Assembly: GCF_900111775.1 (NCBI RefSeq)
Contig: NZ_FOJJ01000005.1
Location: 1 to 64,000, forward strand
Source: Desulfuromonas acetexigens
GTDB taxonomy: Bacteria; Desulfobacterota; Desulfuromonadia; Desulfuromonadales; Trichloromonadaceae
DNA: 64,000 nucleotides
Reading direction: 5' to 3'
Shown here: piece by piece, positions 18,305 through 26,059 of the stretch
Numbering within the stretch: position 1 is the stretch's first letter
How the letters are laid out: every line of letters starts with the position of its first letter
The notes under the pieces: generated by a model
Databases searched by the model: none
Told to the model about the DNA's origin: nothing
What the model saw: only the letters and a program-made list of their open reading frames with translations
Translations under genes and position numbers: made by a program

Positions 18305-18655
18305 ATGCAGGAAAAACGTAGGTTCGGCCGCATTCCCTTTGGCGCCATCGTCAGCCTTTCAGCCCAGGACCAGACCTACAAAGGGGCTTTGCACGACATT
18401 TCCCTGAACGGCGCCAAAATCCTGCTCGACGCCCCCGACAGCCCCGAGCTGAACAGCCACTGCCGACTCAAGTTGCCCCTCTCCGAGGATCTGGTCCTGG
18501 AATTCGCGGGTGAAGTCGTGCACGCCTTTGAGAGCGTGGTCGGTCTGCGCTTCACCGAGAGCGATCCGGAAAGTTTCGGCCACCTCATCCGCCTGATGGA
18601 ACTGAACACCGGCAACGCCGAAAAAGTCCACGACGAGTTGCACCACATCGATTGA
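18305..18655 (+). CDS. PilZ domain protein (c-di-GMP receptor)
   Basis: A 116-aa single PilZ domain. The c-di-GMP binding elements are present: the N-terminal RxxxR loop in EKRRFGRIPFG (RRFGR) and DISLNGAKI, the (D/N)xSxxG motif. It should bind c-di-GMP and relay it to a partner. This window contains two diguanylate cyclases that could feed it. The start at 18305 is chosen because AAAGGAGATG gives proper spacing; an in-frame ATG at 18299 is too close to that site. Confidence 0.85.
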   Translation: MQEKRRFGRIPFGAIVSLSAQDQTYKGALHDISLNGAKILLDAPDSPELNSHCRLKLPLSEDLVLEFAGEVVHAFESVVGLRFTESDPESFGHLIRLMELNTGNAEKVHDELHHID

Positions 18656-18693
18656 CGGCGGCGCGCCGCCCGCCAACCATTCACCACCCAAAA

Positions 18694-18713
18694 GGGGACC
18701 GTTACAGGTCCCC
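18694..18713. terminator. Hairpin between convergent PilZ and 134-aa genes
   Basis: GGGGACC (18694-18700) pairs with GGTCCCC (18707-18713). It overlaps the last codons of the minus-strand gene and lacks a clear U tract. Confidence 0.45.
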
Positions 18714-19106
18714 TGTCAGTTTCTGCAGCAGGAAAATCTTCGGATTGAGGTCGCGAACGCAGGCAATAAGCGCGGCGAGCGCCGCTTCGTCGAGTCCTTC
18801 CTCGCTGTCCCGCCCCTGAAAGTAGGCATGCCCCTTGGGCAGGGTCGAAAAACGCCCGTCCCGCAGCAGGGAAACATCGACCTGATCGTTGACCCGCCCC
18901 TGCTCCTCCCAAGCCTCGCGATAATTGAACTGGCGGGCAACCACATGCAGCATCAGCCCGTTGGCGAAAGCGCCTTTGACTTCAAAGGTGAATTCCCGCG
19001 GCGCCCCGTAACTCTCGGTACGCCCCCCTCGGGAAGCGACCCGCGCCCCCGCCTCTTCCAGCATCCGCCGCACCGTTTCCTCGGTCATCGGCTTGGGTTG
19101 ATTCAT
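18702..19106 (-). CDS. Hypothetical protein (134 aa)
   Basis: A soluble 134-aa protein with no cysteine motif and no signal. It starts MNQPKPMTEETVRRMLEEAG and has an alpha/beta look with a C-terminal DLNPKIFLLQKLTGDL. I do not recognise the family. Codon use matches neighbouring genes and GGAGGTTTCATT precedes the ATG, so it is very probably a real gene. No operon partner is evident. Confidence 0.65.
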   Translation of the reverse strand: MNQPKPMTEETVRRMLEEAGARVASRGGRTESYGAPREFTFEVKGAFANGLMLHVVARQFNYREAWEEQGRVNDQVDVSLLRDGRFSTLPKGHAYFQGRDSEEGLDEAALAALIACVRDLNPKIFLLQKLTGDL

Positions 19107-19237
19107 AATGAAACCTCCATGTGCAAATCATCGAAGCAGATCAAAGCGACCTTGTCAAAGCCAACCCCCTTCAGAGGGTACCCGCCGGCGCAATCCATCC
19201 CGCGCTGCGCTCCATTGAAATCGGAACCGTTAACCTT

Positions 19238-19699
19238 TCAAGCGGATTTCCTTCGTTGTTCTTCTTCCCAGCCAATACATGCAAGTTCGACCGTGCGCGG
19301 AATCGGGCGAGCACCGGAACCATAGGCGCTTACCGTGCGGACGGTGACGCCGAGCTCACGACCGGCGGCCGCCAGAGACAGGCCATTTCGGATTCTCCAA
19401 GCGGTGAAACGATCCGCCGGAGTTTGCGAATGCTGATCGAGCATATCCGCGAAGAGCGTGTCGGCGCCAATCTGAATGTCAAACCGAGGCCACTCGGCTT
19501 CCCACCCGTATTCTCCTAAAACGGCGGCGGAAAAAGCCTCCGGATCGCGAAGCGGGGCAAGACCGGGCAAAGAAAAGACGGAGTCCTTAAGGCTCACAAT
19601 GCCGCCGGACCCGTCGGCAAAGCACACTTCGAGAGCATAGTCGGACACAGGTGTTACAGCCGTCAATCTCGGACGTGTTATCCGTGTAGCGCGTGCCAT
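19238..19699 (-). CDS. DUF2442 protein with C-terminal helix-turn-helix (antitoxin-like)
   Basis: A 153-aa protein. The N-terminal part (about 10-80) fits DUF2442: LTAVTPVSDYALEVCFADGS, then SLKDSVFSLPGLAPLRDPEAF. The C-terminal part (about 95-150) is a helix-turn-helix resembling Xre/DNA-binding domains, AWRIRNGLSLAAAGRELGVT then RTVSAYGSG. Its start at 19699 lies inside the end of the DUF4160 gene, a 22-base overlap, so the pair is cotranscribed and coupled. DUF4160/DUF2442 pairs recur across bacteria and resemble toxin-antitoxin modules; this protein would be the DNA-binding partner. A function has not been proven from sequence. Confidence 0.75.
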   Translation of the reverse strand: MARATRITRPRLTAVTPVSDYALEVCFADGSGGIVSLKDSVFSLPGLAPLRDPEAFSAAVLGEYGWEAEWPRFDIQIGADTLFADMLDQHSQTPADRFTAWRIRNGLSLAAAGRELGVTVRTVSAYGSGARPIPRTVELACIGWEEEQRRKSA

Positions 19700-19905
19700 T
19701 GTTCCATCAACTCCTCTCTGTTGTCCGCAATCCATTTCAGGGCATGACGCAACACCTTTGTCGGCGCGGAACCATCCATGACCGCGAGCGTCATAAGACT
19801 TATTACCGCTTCAAAATCAGGCCCCATAAGGTGAACATGGGGAGGATTATGATCTTTCGCCCGCAAGGTGATCCTGAAATTTGAAAAGCGATATTTTGTC
19901 GTCAT
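19678..19905 (-). CDS. DUF4160 protein
   Basis: A 75-aa protein of the DUF4160 family, recognised by the AKDHNPPHVHLMGPDFEA motif followed by the helix LRHALKWIADNREELMEQW. It is the first gene of a two-gene unit with the DUF2442-HTH gene. The small size, overlap and palindromic promoter suggest a toxin-antitoxin-like arrangement in which this would be the effector. The biochemical activity of the family is not known to me. Confidence 0.78.
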   Translation of the reverse strand: MTTKYRFSNFRITLRAKDHNPPHVHLMGPDFEAVISLMTLAVMDGSAPTKVLRHALKWIADNREELMEQWHALHG

Positions 19906-19912
19906 AATCAGA

Positions 19913-19939
19913 ATTATAGAAATTTTTTCTATATGTCAA
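19913..19939 (-). promoter_or_regulatory. Promoter with internal perfect palindrome for the DUF4160/DUF2442 pair
   Basis: On the minus strand, TTGACA (complement of 19934-19939) and TATAAT (complement of 19913-19918) are both perfect consensus hexamers with a short 15-base spacer. The 19-bp sequence 19915-19933 is a perfect inverted repeat, TATAGAAA-TTT-TTTCTATA, covering the spacer and -10. This is a strong candidate operator for the HTH protein. Confidence 0.75.
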
Positions 19940-20118
19940 GAGAGTACCGACAGAAAAGGAGAAACTTGGGCTGCAGCGAAAAAGCGAATTCGAGAATTGA
20001 AAAGCCTGCCTCCTTGAACCTTTTTCGCATTGACCAATGTTTTCATCTGGTCTCGCTTGGCCTCTGGCAGGGCTAGACCTGGCCCCGCGTCTCTGCTGCT
20101 TTTCGACCGGGAATTTGG

Positions 20119-22047
20119 TCAATCGGGTCCAGGGGAAACCAGATCCATCACCTTGCGAAAAGGAAACTGCTCCAGAGCACCGAAATCGCTGTGGCGGCCG
20201 AGGCGGGCGCGGTTGGCAGCGGGGCTGGTGATGCCGCAGAGAAAGCGGGCAAGTTGGCGGGGATGGGAGAGGGGCGCATGGCCTTCGTCCTGTACCCGGC
20301 GGGCGATGGCGGCTTCGGCGGGGCCCGGCTCGAGGGGAGCGGTGCGGGAGAGGCGCGCTCCTTGTCCGCTGCGGCAGCGACTGCAGTCGCCGCAGTCGGC
20401 ATCGATCGCCTCGCCGAAATAGTTGAGCAGGTGGCTGGTCAGGCAGCGGCGCTGCTCGGCGTAGGCGAGCACCTCGCGCAGTCGGGCGATGTCCTGGATT
20501 TCCCGTTTGGCGAAGGTCTCTTGCAGGCCGGCGATGAGGGTTTCAGGATCAGCCTCCTGCCGTTCTCGGCGGTAGCCGTGGCGCAGGCCGGTGACCTGTA
20601 CCTGGATCTCCCCTTGCTCCTCCAGGTAGTTGATGGCGGCGGTGATCCGCCGGCGCGGCTCGTTCAAGGCCGCCGCGCTCTCGCCGGGCATCAGCTGATA
20701 CCAGAGCCGCCCCTTTTTTGCAGTGGCGAAGAGGGCCTGCAGGAAGGCGACACGCTGCGGGTCGAAGCCGGCCAGGATCTCTTCTTGCGGCCGGTTGAAC
20801 CGGATCTTGTAGCCGTCGTAGAAGGGCCCGGTTGAGCGCAGCACCCCTTGCAGTTCCAGGTAGGTGAAGACGGTGGCGATCACCAGCGGGCGGATGTCGA
20901 ACTCCCCTGAGAGATCGTAAAGGGAGACATCGAAAACCTCGCCCTGGCGCAGCAGCTGTTCCACCAATTGCCGCAGGGCCTCGGGGGTGGGGGTATCGCC
21001 GTAGCTGAAATTGGCCAGCACGGTCAAGTCATCGGCGCAGGCCAGAATCTCGCAGCGGGAGTCGCGACCGTCGCGGCCGGCGCGGCCGATCTCCTGCATG
21101 TAGTTTTCCAGGGTCTTGGGGAGGTTGTAGTGGTAGACGGCGCGAATATCGGCCTTGTCGATCCCCATGCCGAAGGCGATGGTCGCTACCACCACCTGCA
21201 GGGTTCCAGCCATGAAGGCGTCCTGCACCGCCCCGCGCACCTCGTTCTGCATCCCAGCGTGGTAGGCCTTGGCGGCGATCCCCTCCGCCTCCAGAAACTT
21301 CGCCACCGCTTCGGCGGTGCGCTGCAAGGTGACGTAGACGATGGTCGCCCCGCCCCCCTGTTCGCGCAGCCGTTGCAGCAGCAGGGCGCGGCGCTGCGGG
21401 GCCGGGCAAGGGGTCACGCTGAGATGCAGGTTGGGGCGGTGAAAAGAGGTACGGATTTCGTCGCCGTCGGCGATGGCGAAGGCGCGGCGAATGTCGGCAG
21501 CCACCCCAGGGGTGGCGGTGGCGGTCAGAGCCAGCACCCGACCGACGCCGATCTCCTGGGCGAGGCGGGCGATCTTCATATATTCGGGGCGAAAGTTGTG
21601 CCCCCATTCGGAAATGCAGTGGGCCTCGTCGATGGCCAGCAGGTCGATGGTGCTGCCGCGCAGGCGGTGCAGAAAGCGCTCGTTGGCCAACCGCTCCGGG
21701 GCGATGTAGAGCAGCTTCAGGCTGCCGGCTTCGAGCTGGCGGTAGATCGATTGCACCTCGGCCGCGCTGATACTTGAGTCAAGGCGGGCGGCGGCGATGC
21801 CGCGAGCCTGCAGGGCGTCGACCTGATCCTTCATCAAGGCGATCAACGGCGAAATGACTAGGGTCAACCCGTCGAGGAGTAGGGCCGGCAGTTGGTAGCA
21901 CAGACTCTTGCCGCCGCCGGTGGGAAAGATCGCCAGGGCCGAGCGCCCGGCCAGCAGGCAGTCGATGACCGCCTCCTGCCCGGGGCGAAAGGTGGAAAAA
22001 CCGAAGTTCTGTTGCAGGCAGTGGTGAAGCGATGGTTCGGCGGGCAT
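20119..22047 (-). CDS. recQ: RecQ-family ATP-dependent DNA helicase
   Basis: A 642-aa 3'-5' DNA helicase. The N-terminal motor has FRPGQEAVI, Walker A FPTGGGKS, DEAH in IDEAHCISEWGHNFRPEY and ALTATATP. The second motor domain contains IAFGMGIDKADIR and the arginine-finger region QEIGRAGRDGR. A RecQ zinc-binding region follows, with cysteines in RRCLTSHLLNYFGE and DCGDCSRC. No obvious HRDC domain is seen; the C-terminal tail is divergent. The start at 22047 is chosen for TAAGGAAGGTTCCC. It lies downstream of four minus-strand genes (Cys-cluster, DUF6172, VWA, AAA), but a common function is not evident. Confidence 0.9.
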   Translation of the reverse strand: MPAEPSLHHCLQQNFGFSTFRPGQEAVIDCLLAGRSALAIFPTGGGKSLCYQLPALLLDGLTLVISPLIALMKDQVDALQARGIAAARLDSSISAAEVQSIYRQLEAGSLKLLYIAPERLANERFLHRLRGSTIDLLAIDEAHCISEWGHNFRPEYMKIARLAQEIGVGRVLALTATATPGVAADIRRAFAIADGDEIRTSFHRPNLHLSVTPCPAPQRRALLLQRLREQGGGATIVYVTLQRTAEAVAKFLEAEGIAAKAYHAGMQNEVRGAVQDAFMAGTLQVVVATIAFGMGIDKADIRAVYHYNLPKTLENYMQEIGRAGRDGRDSRCEILACADDLTVLANFSYGDTPTPEALRQLVEQLLRQGEVFDVSLYDLSGEFDIRPLVIATVFTYLELQGVLRSTGPFYDGYKIRFNRPQEEILAGFDPQRVAFLQALFATAKKGRLWYQLMPGESAAALNEPRRRITAAINYLEEQGEIQVQVTGLRHGYRRERQEADPETLIAGLQETFAKREIQDIARLREVLAYAEQRRCLTSHLLNYFGEAIDADCGDCSRCRSGQGARLSRTAPLEPGPAEAAIARRVQDEGHAPLSHPRQLARFLCGITSPAANRARLGRHSDFGALEQFPFRKVMDLVSPGPD

Positions 22048-22109
22048 GGGAACCTTCCTTAACTCGACAGACGTTTCCAGATCAGTCGCAAGCCCTTCGC
22101 TGGGATGGA

Positions 22110-22544
22110 TCAGACCGTTTGCCAATAATCCTGCCAGTTCCGTCTCGCCGCCTTCCGACTGAAAGCTTCGGGCACCCGGCAGAGACAACCCTGGGGTTGA
22201 GCAAGGGTCGCTATCAACGGGATCAGTGCCAGGCACTGGCAAGGCCGCTCGGCGACCGAGAAGCCACAACCGTCGGAGCCTTGAAACGCGCAGCCAGTGG
22301 CCAACGACCGGGGGGCGGGAACCGGCACCCCCGAGTTCTCCCAGAGCACCAACCCCAATTCAGGCAGACGACCGCGCAGTTGATCCAGCGTCAACCGTTG
22401 CGCGGCAAAAAAAAGCGCAAAAAACCGCCCTGGGTCGACCCAGATACCGGGACTGCCCTGGCAGCAACGCCCGGCGCATTCCTGGCAGAGGGGCAGATCC
22501 AGGGATATCCTTTCCTCTAACAACAACAGCGGCTGTTTGCTCAA
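22110..22544 (-). CDS. Cysteine-cluster protein, YkgJ-like
   Basis: A 144-aa protein with a cysteine pattern of metal-chelating YkgJ-type proteins: CQECAGRCCQG (about 20-30), then GCAFQGSDGCGFSVAERPCQC and GCLCR. It probably binds zinc or iron-sulfur. No signal or membrane segment is seen. It stands between the DUF6172-like gene and recQ on the same strand. The family call is by motif only. Confidence 0.55.
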   Translation of the reverse strand: MSKQPLLLLEERISLDLPLCQECAGRCCQGSPGIWVDPGRFFALFFAAQRLTLDQLRGRLPELGLVLWENSGVPVPAPRSLATGCAFQGSDGCGFSVAERPCQCLALIPLIATLAQPQGCLCRVPEAFSRKAARRNWQDYWQTV

Positions 22545-22577
22545 AGATCCCCCACCAGCGGCCCAAGGCCCCGTTTC

Positions 22578-22925
22578 CTACTCGTCTCGCTCTTGGTCCT
22601 GACCGGCTGAATCCTCTTCCTCGATGACCTGCCCGTCCTTTGGTTTCTTGCTGCGATGACCGGGCTTGGCCAGAACTTCAAGATAAAAAGAGGGGAGTTC
22701 TTTGGCTTCGGCCTCGGAAATGGACTTGTTGATGGCGGAGATGTGAATCACCTCGGCACTGGCTTCATTGGCGCCAAAGCGGCAATCAAAATCCCAGAAA
22801 TCGACTCCCGGGGGGAGGGGTTTTCTCCGCTCTCGTTGGATGTATTTTTTGACTTCATGCTTGATGGCTTCGACCAGACGAGGAACCTTGATCTTCGGGT
22901 GGCTCATTTGAAAGGTTTTTTTCAT
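22578..22925 (-). CDS. DUF6172-like conserved protein
   Basis: A 115-aa protein starting MKKTFQMSHPKIKVPRLVEA. The central GVDFWDFDCRFG and the basic KKYIQRERRKPLP stretch resemble a conserved small family I recall as DUF6172; the function is unknown. It ends in an acidic tail. The start at 22925 has AGGAAGCCCT upstream; the frame extends to 23009 without a site. It is on the same strand as, and 53 bases after, the VWA gene. Confidence 0.6.
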   Translation of the reverse strand: MKKTFQMSHPKIKVPRLVEAIKHEVKKYIQRERRKPLPPGVDFWDFDCRFGANEASAEVIHISAINKSISEAEAKELPSFYLEVLAKPGHRSKKPKDGQVIEEEDSAGQDQERDE

Positions 22926-22978
22926 AGGGCTTCCTGTAAGTGCGAAGAGCGTGAATAAAAAGAATTCTGGAGCGGGAA

Positions 22979-24175
22979 TCAGACATCGAGCCGCAGCTCG
23001 ACGCCCCATTCCACCGGTTTTTCACCCTCGCGGGTCAGCACCCAGAGGGTCGGATAGTCCATCTGTTCCGGCGCCGGGCCGATGCCATCGGTGAGGTAAA
23101 TGACCGCCGCCGGGCGCGGCTGCATGGTGCGGGCGTAGTCGAAGACCGGACGCAGGTCGGTGAAGCCCCCGCCCTCGAAGACTTCCACCACTTCGGGCGC
23201 CCCGCGAAAGCTGTCAATGCGCTGGATACGGCTGCCGGCATAGAGGACGGTCAGACGGCTTTCCCGCCCCCGGGCGATCTGGACCAGTTCCCGGGCAAAG
23301 GTTTCGCGCATATCCTTCTGATTGGTCGAGTCGCTGACATCGACACCGATGAGCAGATTCAGCCGTTGCCGCTTGCGGATGCCCGGGGTCTCGTGGACGA
23401 AACGCCGGTGCTCGCGCTTCCAGGTAGAGCGGCGTCCGACCCGGCCGGCGGCGGCGACGAACTGGCGCAGCACCTCTTTCCAGGGGATTGGCGACGGCGC
23501 CAGCAGCCCCTCGACCAGCGGGCGCAGATCGCCCGGCACTTCGCCGCCGCTCTTGCGATAGGCTTCCCGGGTCAGACTGCGGACCATTTCCTCGGCCAGC
23601 GCCTCGGGAGTGCTGTCCGCCTCGGCCCAGATCTCGTGATCGTCGATGGTGGACAGCTCCGCCGCAGTTTCAGGCAAAGGCGCGTCCTCCCCCTCGCCGC
23701 TCCCCTGGCCGGCGTCGACGGAGGCATCCCCCAGTCCCTGTCCTTCGAGGTTCCCGGGATCGAAGCGCCGGGTGAGCAATCGATAGTATTCCTCCGCCGC
23801 CAGGCCTTCTTCGAGCTTGAGCTTCCAGGGAAAAGCGGCCTGGAGGGGCAGATCCTCGATGGTCGGATTGATGGCGAGATCGCAGGCGATGTCCCAGTCG
23901 TAAAGGTGGCGCCCCTTGCGCCGCGCCATATGCAGATGGAGGACATGCTTGATCAGGTGTTCGAGCAGCGCCCGCTGTTCCTCCGGGGAGAAATCGGCCA
24001 GCCGCGCCGGATTGACGCAGAGCACCGGCGTGCCGTTGGCGATCGTCACCCCCAACGCGGTGCCGTCGGCCGTCTCGCGCCGGCGAAAGCCGATGAGAAA
24101 ATGGCCGTAAAAAGGATGGCTCTTGAGCAGCCGCACCAGGGCATTTTCCAGGCCCCGCAACCCTTCACTCCTCAC
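22979..24175 (-). CDS. VWA-like domain protein with DUF2201 N-terminal metallopeptidase-like domain
   Basis: A 398-aa protein. The N-terminal half (about 20-230) matches the DUF2201 metallopeptidase-like domain (LLEHLIKHVLHLHMARRKGR, then YDWDIACDLAINPTIEDL). The C-terminal part (about 265-398) is a von Willebrand A-like domain with the MIDAS motif DVSDST. It is paired with the MoxR-like AAA ATPase just upstream, a known ATPase-VWA partnership for metal-dependent protein maturation, though its target is unknown. No ATG is available at the start: the likely start is a GTG at 24175 inside a tandem heptanucleotide tract, whose GAGGAGT units also give the ribosome site. The exact start is therefore uncertain. 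Confidence 0.82.
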   Translation of the reverse strand: MRSEGLRGLENALVRLLKSHPFYGHFLIGFRRRETADGTALGVTIANGTPVLCVNPARLADFSPEEQRALLEHLIKHVLHLHMARRKGRHLYDWDIACDLAINPTIEDLPLQAAFPWKLKLEEGLAAEEYYRLLTRRFDPGNLEGQGLGDASVDAGQGSGEGEDAPLPETAAELSTIDDHEIWAEADSTPEALAEEMVRSLTREAYRKSGGEVPGDLRPLVEGLLAPSPIPWKEVLRQFVAAAGRVGRRSTWKREHRRFVHETPGIRKRQRLNLLIGVDVSDSTNQKDMRETFARELVQIARGRESRLTVLYAGSRIQRIDSFRGAPEVVEVFEGGGFTDLRPVFDYARTMQPRPAAVIYLTDGIGPAPEQMDYPTLWVLTREGEKPVEWGVELRLDV

Positions 24176-24245
24176 TCCTCACTCCTCACTCCTCACTCCT
24201 CACTCCTCACTCCTCACTCCTCACTCCTCACTCCTCACTCCTCAC
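24166..24245. repeat. Tandem heptanucleotide repeat, 11 copies of CACTCCT
   Basis: Eleven perfect copies of CACTCCT run from 24166 to 24242, followed by a partial CAC. On the minus strand the unit reads AGGAGTG. The tract fills the gap between the AAA ATPase stop (24250) and the VWA frame. Each unit brings a GTG and a GGAG ribosome-binding core. Because 7 is not a multiple of 3, each added or lost unit shifts which GTG is in frame. Confidence 0.97.
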
Positions 24246-24249
24246 GCGC

Positions 24250-25311
24250 TCAAGAGGCTTCCCGGCTGATTTCGCTGATGGCGTCGAGAATGACCGCATC
24301 GTATTTGTCCTGCACCAGCACAGCGGCCACCGGTGGGTTTTTGACCAGGGACTTGACCAGGGCGAAACGCATGTCGCGGGGAAGGATAGCGATATAGGCG
24401 ACCAGATTCTCCTCCTGACTCGACGAAAGCCCCGGCTCGACTTCGAGACTGGTGATGAGATCGTTCATCGTCACCGCCTGGGCATCGTCCCGCTGTTTCC
24501 GAACGCGCGGAGCGACCTCCTGCCAGTGATCCAACACCTCCCGGGCGAGCACCGGGCGGGCCTGCTGATCGGCGCACCAGCGCAGAAACATGATCGCCGC
24601 CTCTTTCCCGACGATCCCGGCGTAGACTTCCATCTCCAGTTCGGCGGGGAAACGACAGCTCTGGCGCAGGGTACTTACCATCTCCCAGGCCCGCTCCGTC
24701 GGCTCCATCTGCATATCCAACGAGCTGCCCTGTTTGGCCAGCAGTTGGGGATGGCCGGCGAGAAACTGCTGCACGCCGCTGTCCAGCTCCCGGGACTTGG
24801 CGTAGCGGGCCCAGCAAGCGTAATCGGTTTCCACGTAGAGCATAACCATGCGGTCGAGCAGAGCGCGGTCGAGGGTCGCCACCTGATAGGTACCGTCGGG
24901 GGGATTGATCGACACCACCACCTTGTGCTTGGGATCGAGCTGGTGGGTGTGGAGGGCGCGACACTGCCCTTCCGAGGGGGGCTCGACGAACTGGAAAATC
25001 GCCTGCAAGGTATCCTCCTGCTGGGCGCGGTTGAGCTCGTCGCAATGGATGACGGTCTCGGGAGCCTCGGAAGTTGGCCACCAGCTGGGGCGGGACCAGT
25101 GCATCACCTCTGCCTGCCGGTAGGGGATGCCGACCAGATCGCCGACCTCCATCTGACCGAGGCGCAGCGAGGTATAGCGGCGGCCGATTTCCCGGCAGAC
25201 CTGAATGATCCCCGCCGTCTTCCCCACCCCGCGATGGCCGACGACGCAGGGGGTGAGGCTGGTTTTGACGAGGATTTCCTTGAGCACGATTTTCATCTGT
25301 TCGACGTTCAT
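24250..25311 (-). CDS. MoxR-like AAA ATPase
   Basis: A 353-aa AAA+ ATPase. Walker A is GHRGVGKT (about 25-32), Walker B is VIHCDELNRA and sensor/arginine-finger regions follow (VVVSINPPDGTYQVATLDRALLDRM). This is the MoxR clade, which typically works with a VWA partner as a chaperone that inserts cofactors or remodels proteins. The VWA/DUF2201 gene lies directly downstream across the heptamer tract. GAACGTCGAAC... upstream gives no strong ribosome site except GTGAATC, but the ATG at 25311 gives the expected length. Confidence 0.85.
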   Translation of the reverse strand: MNVEQMKIVLKEILVKTSLTPCVVGHRGVGKTAGIIQVCREIGRRYTSLRLGQMEVGDLVGIPYRQAEVMHWSRPSWWPTSEAPETVIHCDELNRAQQEDTLQAIFQFVEPPSEGQCRALHTHQLDPKHKVVVSINPPDGTYQVATLDRALLDRMVMLYVETDYACWARYAKSRELDSGVQQFLAGHPQLLAKQGSSLDMQMEPTERAWEMVSTLRQSCRFPAELEMEVYAGIVGKEAAIMFLRWCADQQARPVLAREVLDHWQEVAPRVRKQRDDAQAVTMNDLITSLEVEPGLSSSQEENLVAYIAILPRDMRFALVKSLVKNPPVAAVLVQDKYDAVILDAISEISREAS

Positions 25312-25395
25312 GATTCACCTTTGTCCAGGGGATCGGCAATCGGCCGAGCATAGCGCGAAAGGACCGGCCAAGTCCATCCTTGAAGGACTCACGCA

Positions 25396-25427
25396 AAACG
25401 GGGAAGACCGCGCGGCCTTCCCCGTTT
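25396..25427. terminator. Rho-independent terminator after tpx
   Basis: AAACGGGGAAG (25396-25406) pairs with CTTCCCCGTTT (25417-25427). On the minus strand it follows tpx and ends in TTTT. Confidence 0.8.
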
Positions 25428-25452
25428 GTTCCTGAAGAAGCGCTCCGCTCGC

Positions 25453-25971
25453 CTAGAGCAGGGCGCGGGCCGCCGCCAACGCCGCAGTGTAGTCGGGCTC
25501 GGCGGTCACTTCCTTGACGATTTCCTGATAGGCGATCGTCCCCTTCTGATCAATGACCAGGACCGCCCGGGCGAGCAGCTTGAGTTCGTCGATAAGCAGG
25601 CCGTAGTTGAGGCCAAAGGACCGCTCCTGGTAATCGGAGAGGGTCTTCACCTTCTCGATCCCGGCATTGCCGCACCAACGCTTCTGGGCAAAGGGGAGAT
25701 CGAGGCTGACGGTGTAAACGACGACGTTCTCGGGGAGCTTGGCCGCTTCCTCGTTGAACTTGCGGGTCATGGTATCGCACACCGGGGTATCAAGAGAAGG
25801 GACTACGGTAATCACTCGCACCTGCCCCTGGCTGTCGGCCAGGGTCACCGGCTGCAGGCCGTTATCGACGACCTTGAATTCGGGAGCGGCGGCACCGATC
25901 TTGAGCTCGGGGCCGAGCAGGGTCATGGGGTTGCCTTTAAAGGTAATTACGCCGGTCTTTTTCTGAGTCAT
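25453..25971 (-). CDS. tpx: Thiol peroxidase
   Basis: A 172-aa atypical two-Cys peroxiredoxin. The peroxidatic cysteine is C65 in PSLDTPVCD and the resolving one is C100 in KRWCGNAGI, matching E. coli Tpx spacing. It reduces peroxides with thioredoxin. Cytoplasmic, with length matching the family (about 165-175 aa). The ribosome site is AGGAGGAATTGAC. It stands alone between two minus-strand genes, with its own terminator. Confidence 0.95.
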   Translation of the reverse strand: MTQKKTGVITFKGNPMTLLGPELKIGAAAPEFKVVDNGLQPVTLADSQGQVRVITVVPSLDTPVCDTMTRKFNEEAAKLPENVVVYTVSLDLPFAQKRWCGNAGIEKVKTLSDYQERSFGLNYGLLIDELKLLARAVLVIDQKGTIAYQEIVKEVTAEPDYTAALAAARALL

Positions 25972-26059
25972 GTCAATTCCTCCTGGGATAATTATGATCT
26001 TTTTTGTCTTCTTTTACCGTCCTTTGCCCAATTTGTCAACCGTCAACCCGGAAAATAAT

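Noticed and set aside
19121-19519. Plus-strand 132-codon frame
   Set aside because: It is antisense to the DUF2442-HTH gene and has no ribosome site.
24166-24245. Heptamer tract as a CRISPR array
   Set aside because: The repeat unit is 7 bases with no spacers and no cas genes are near.
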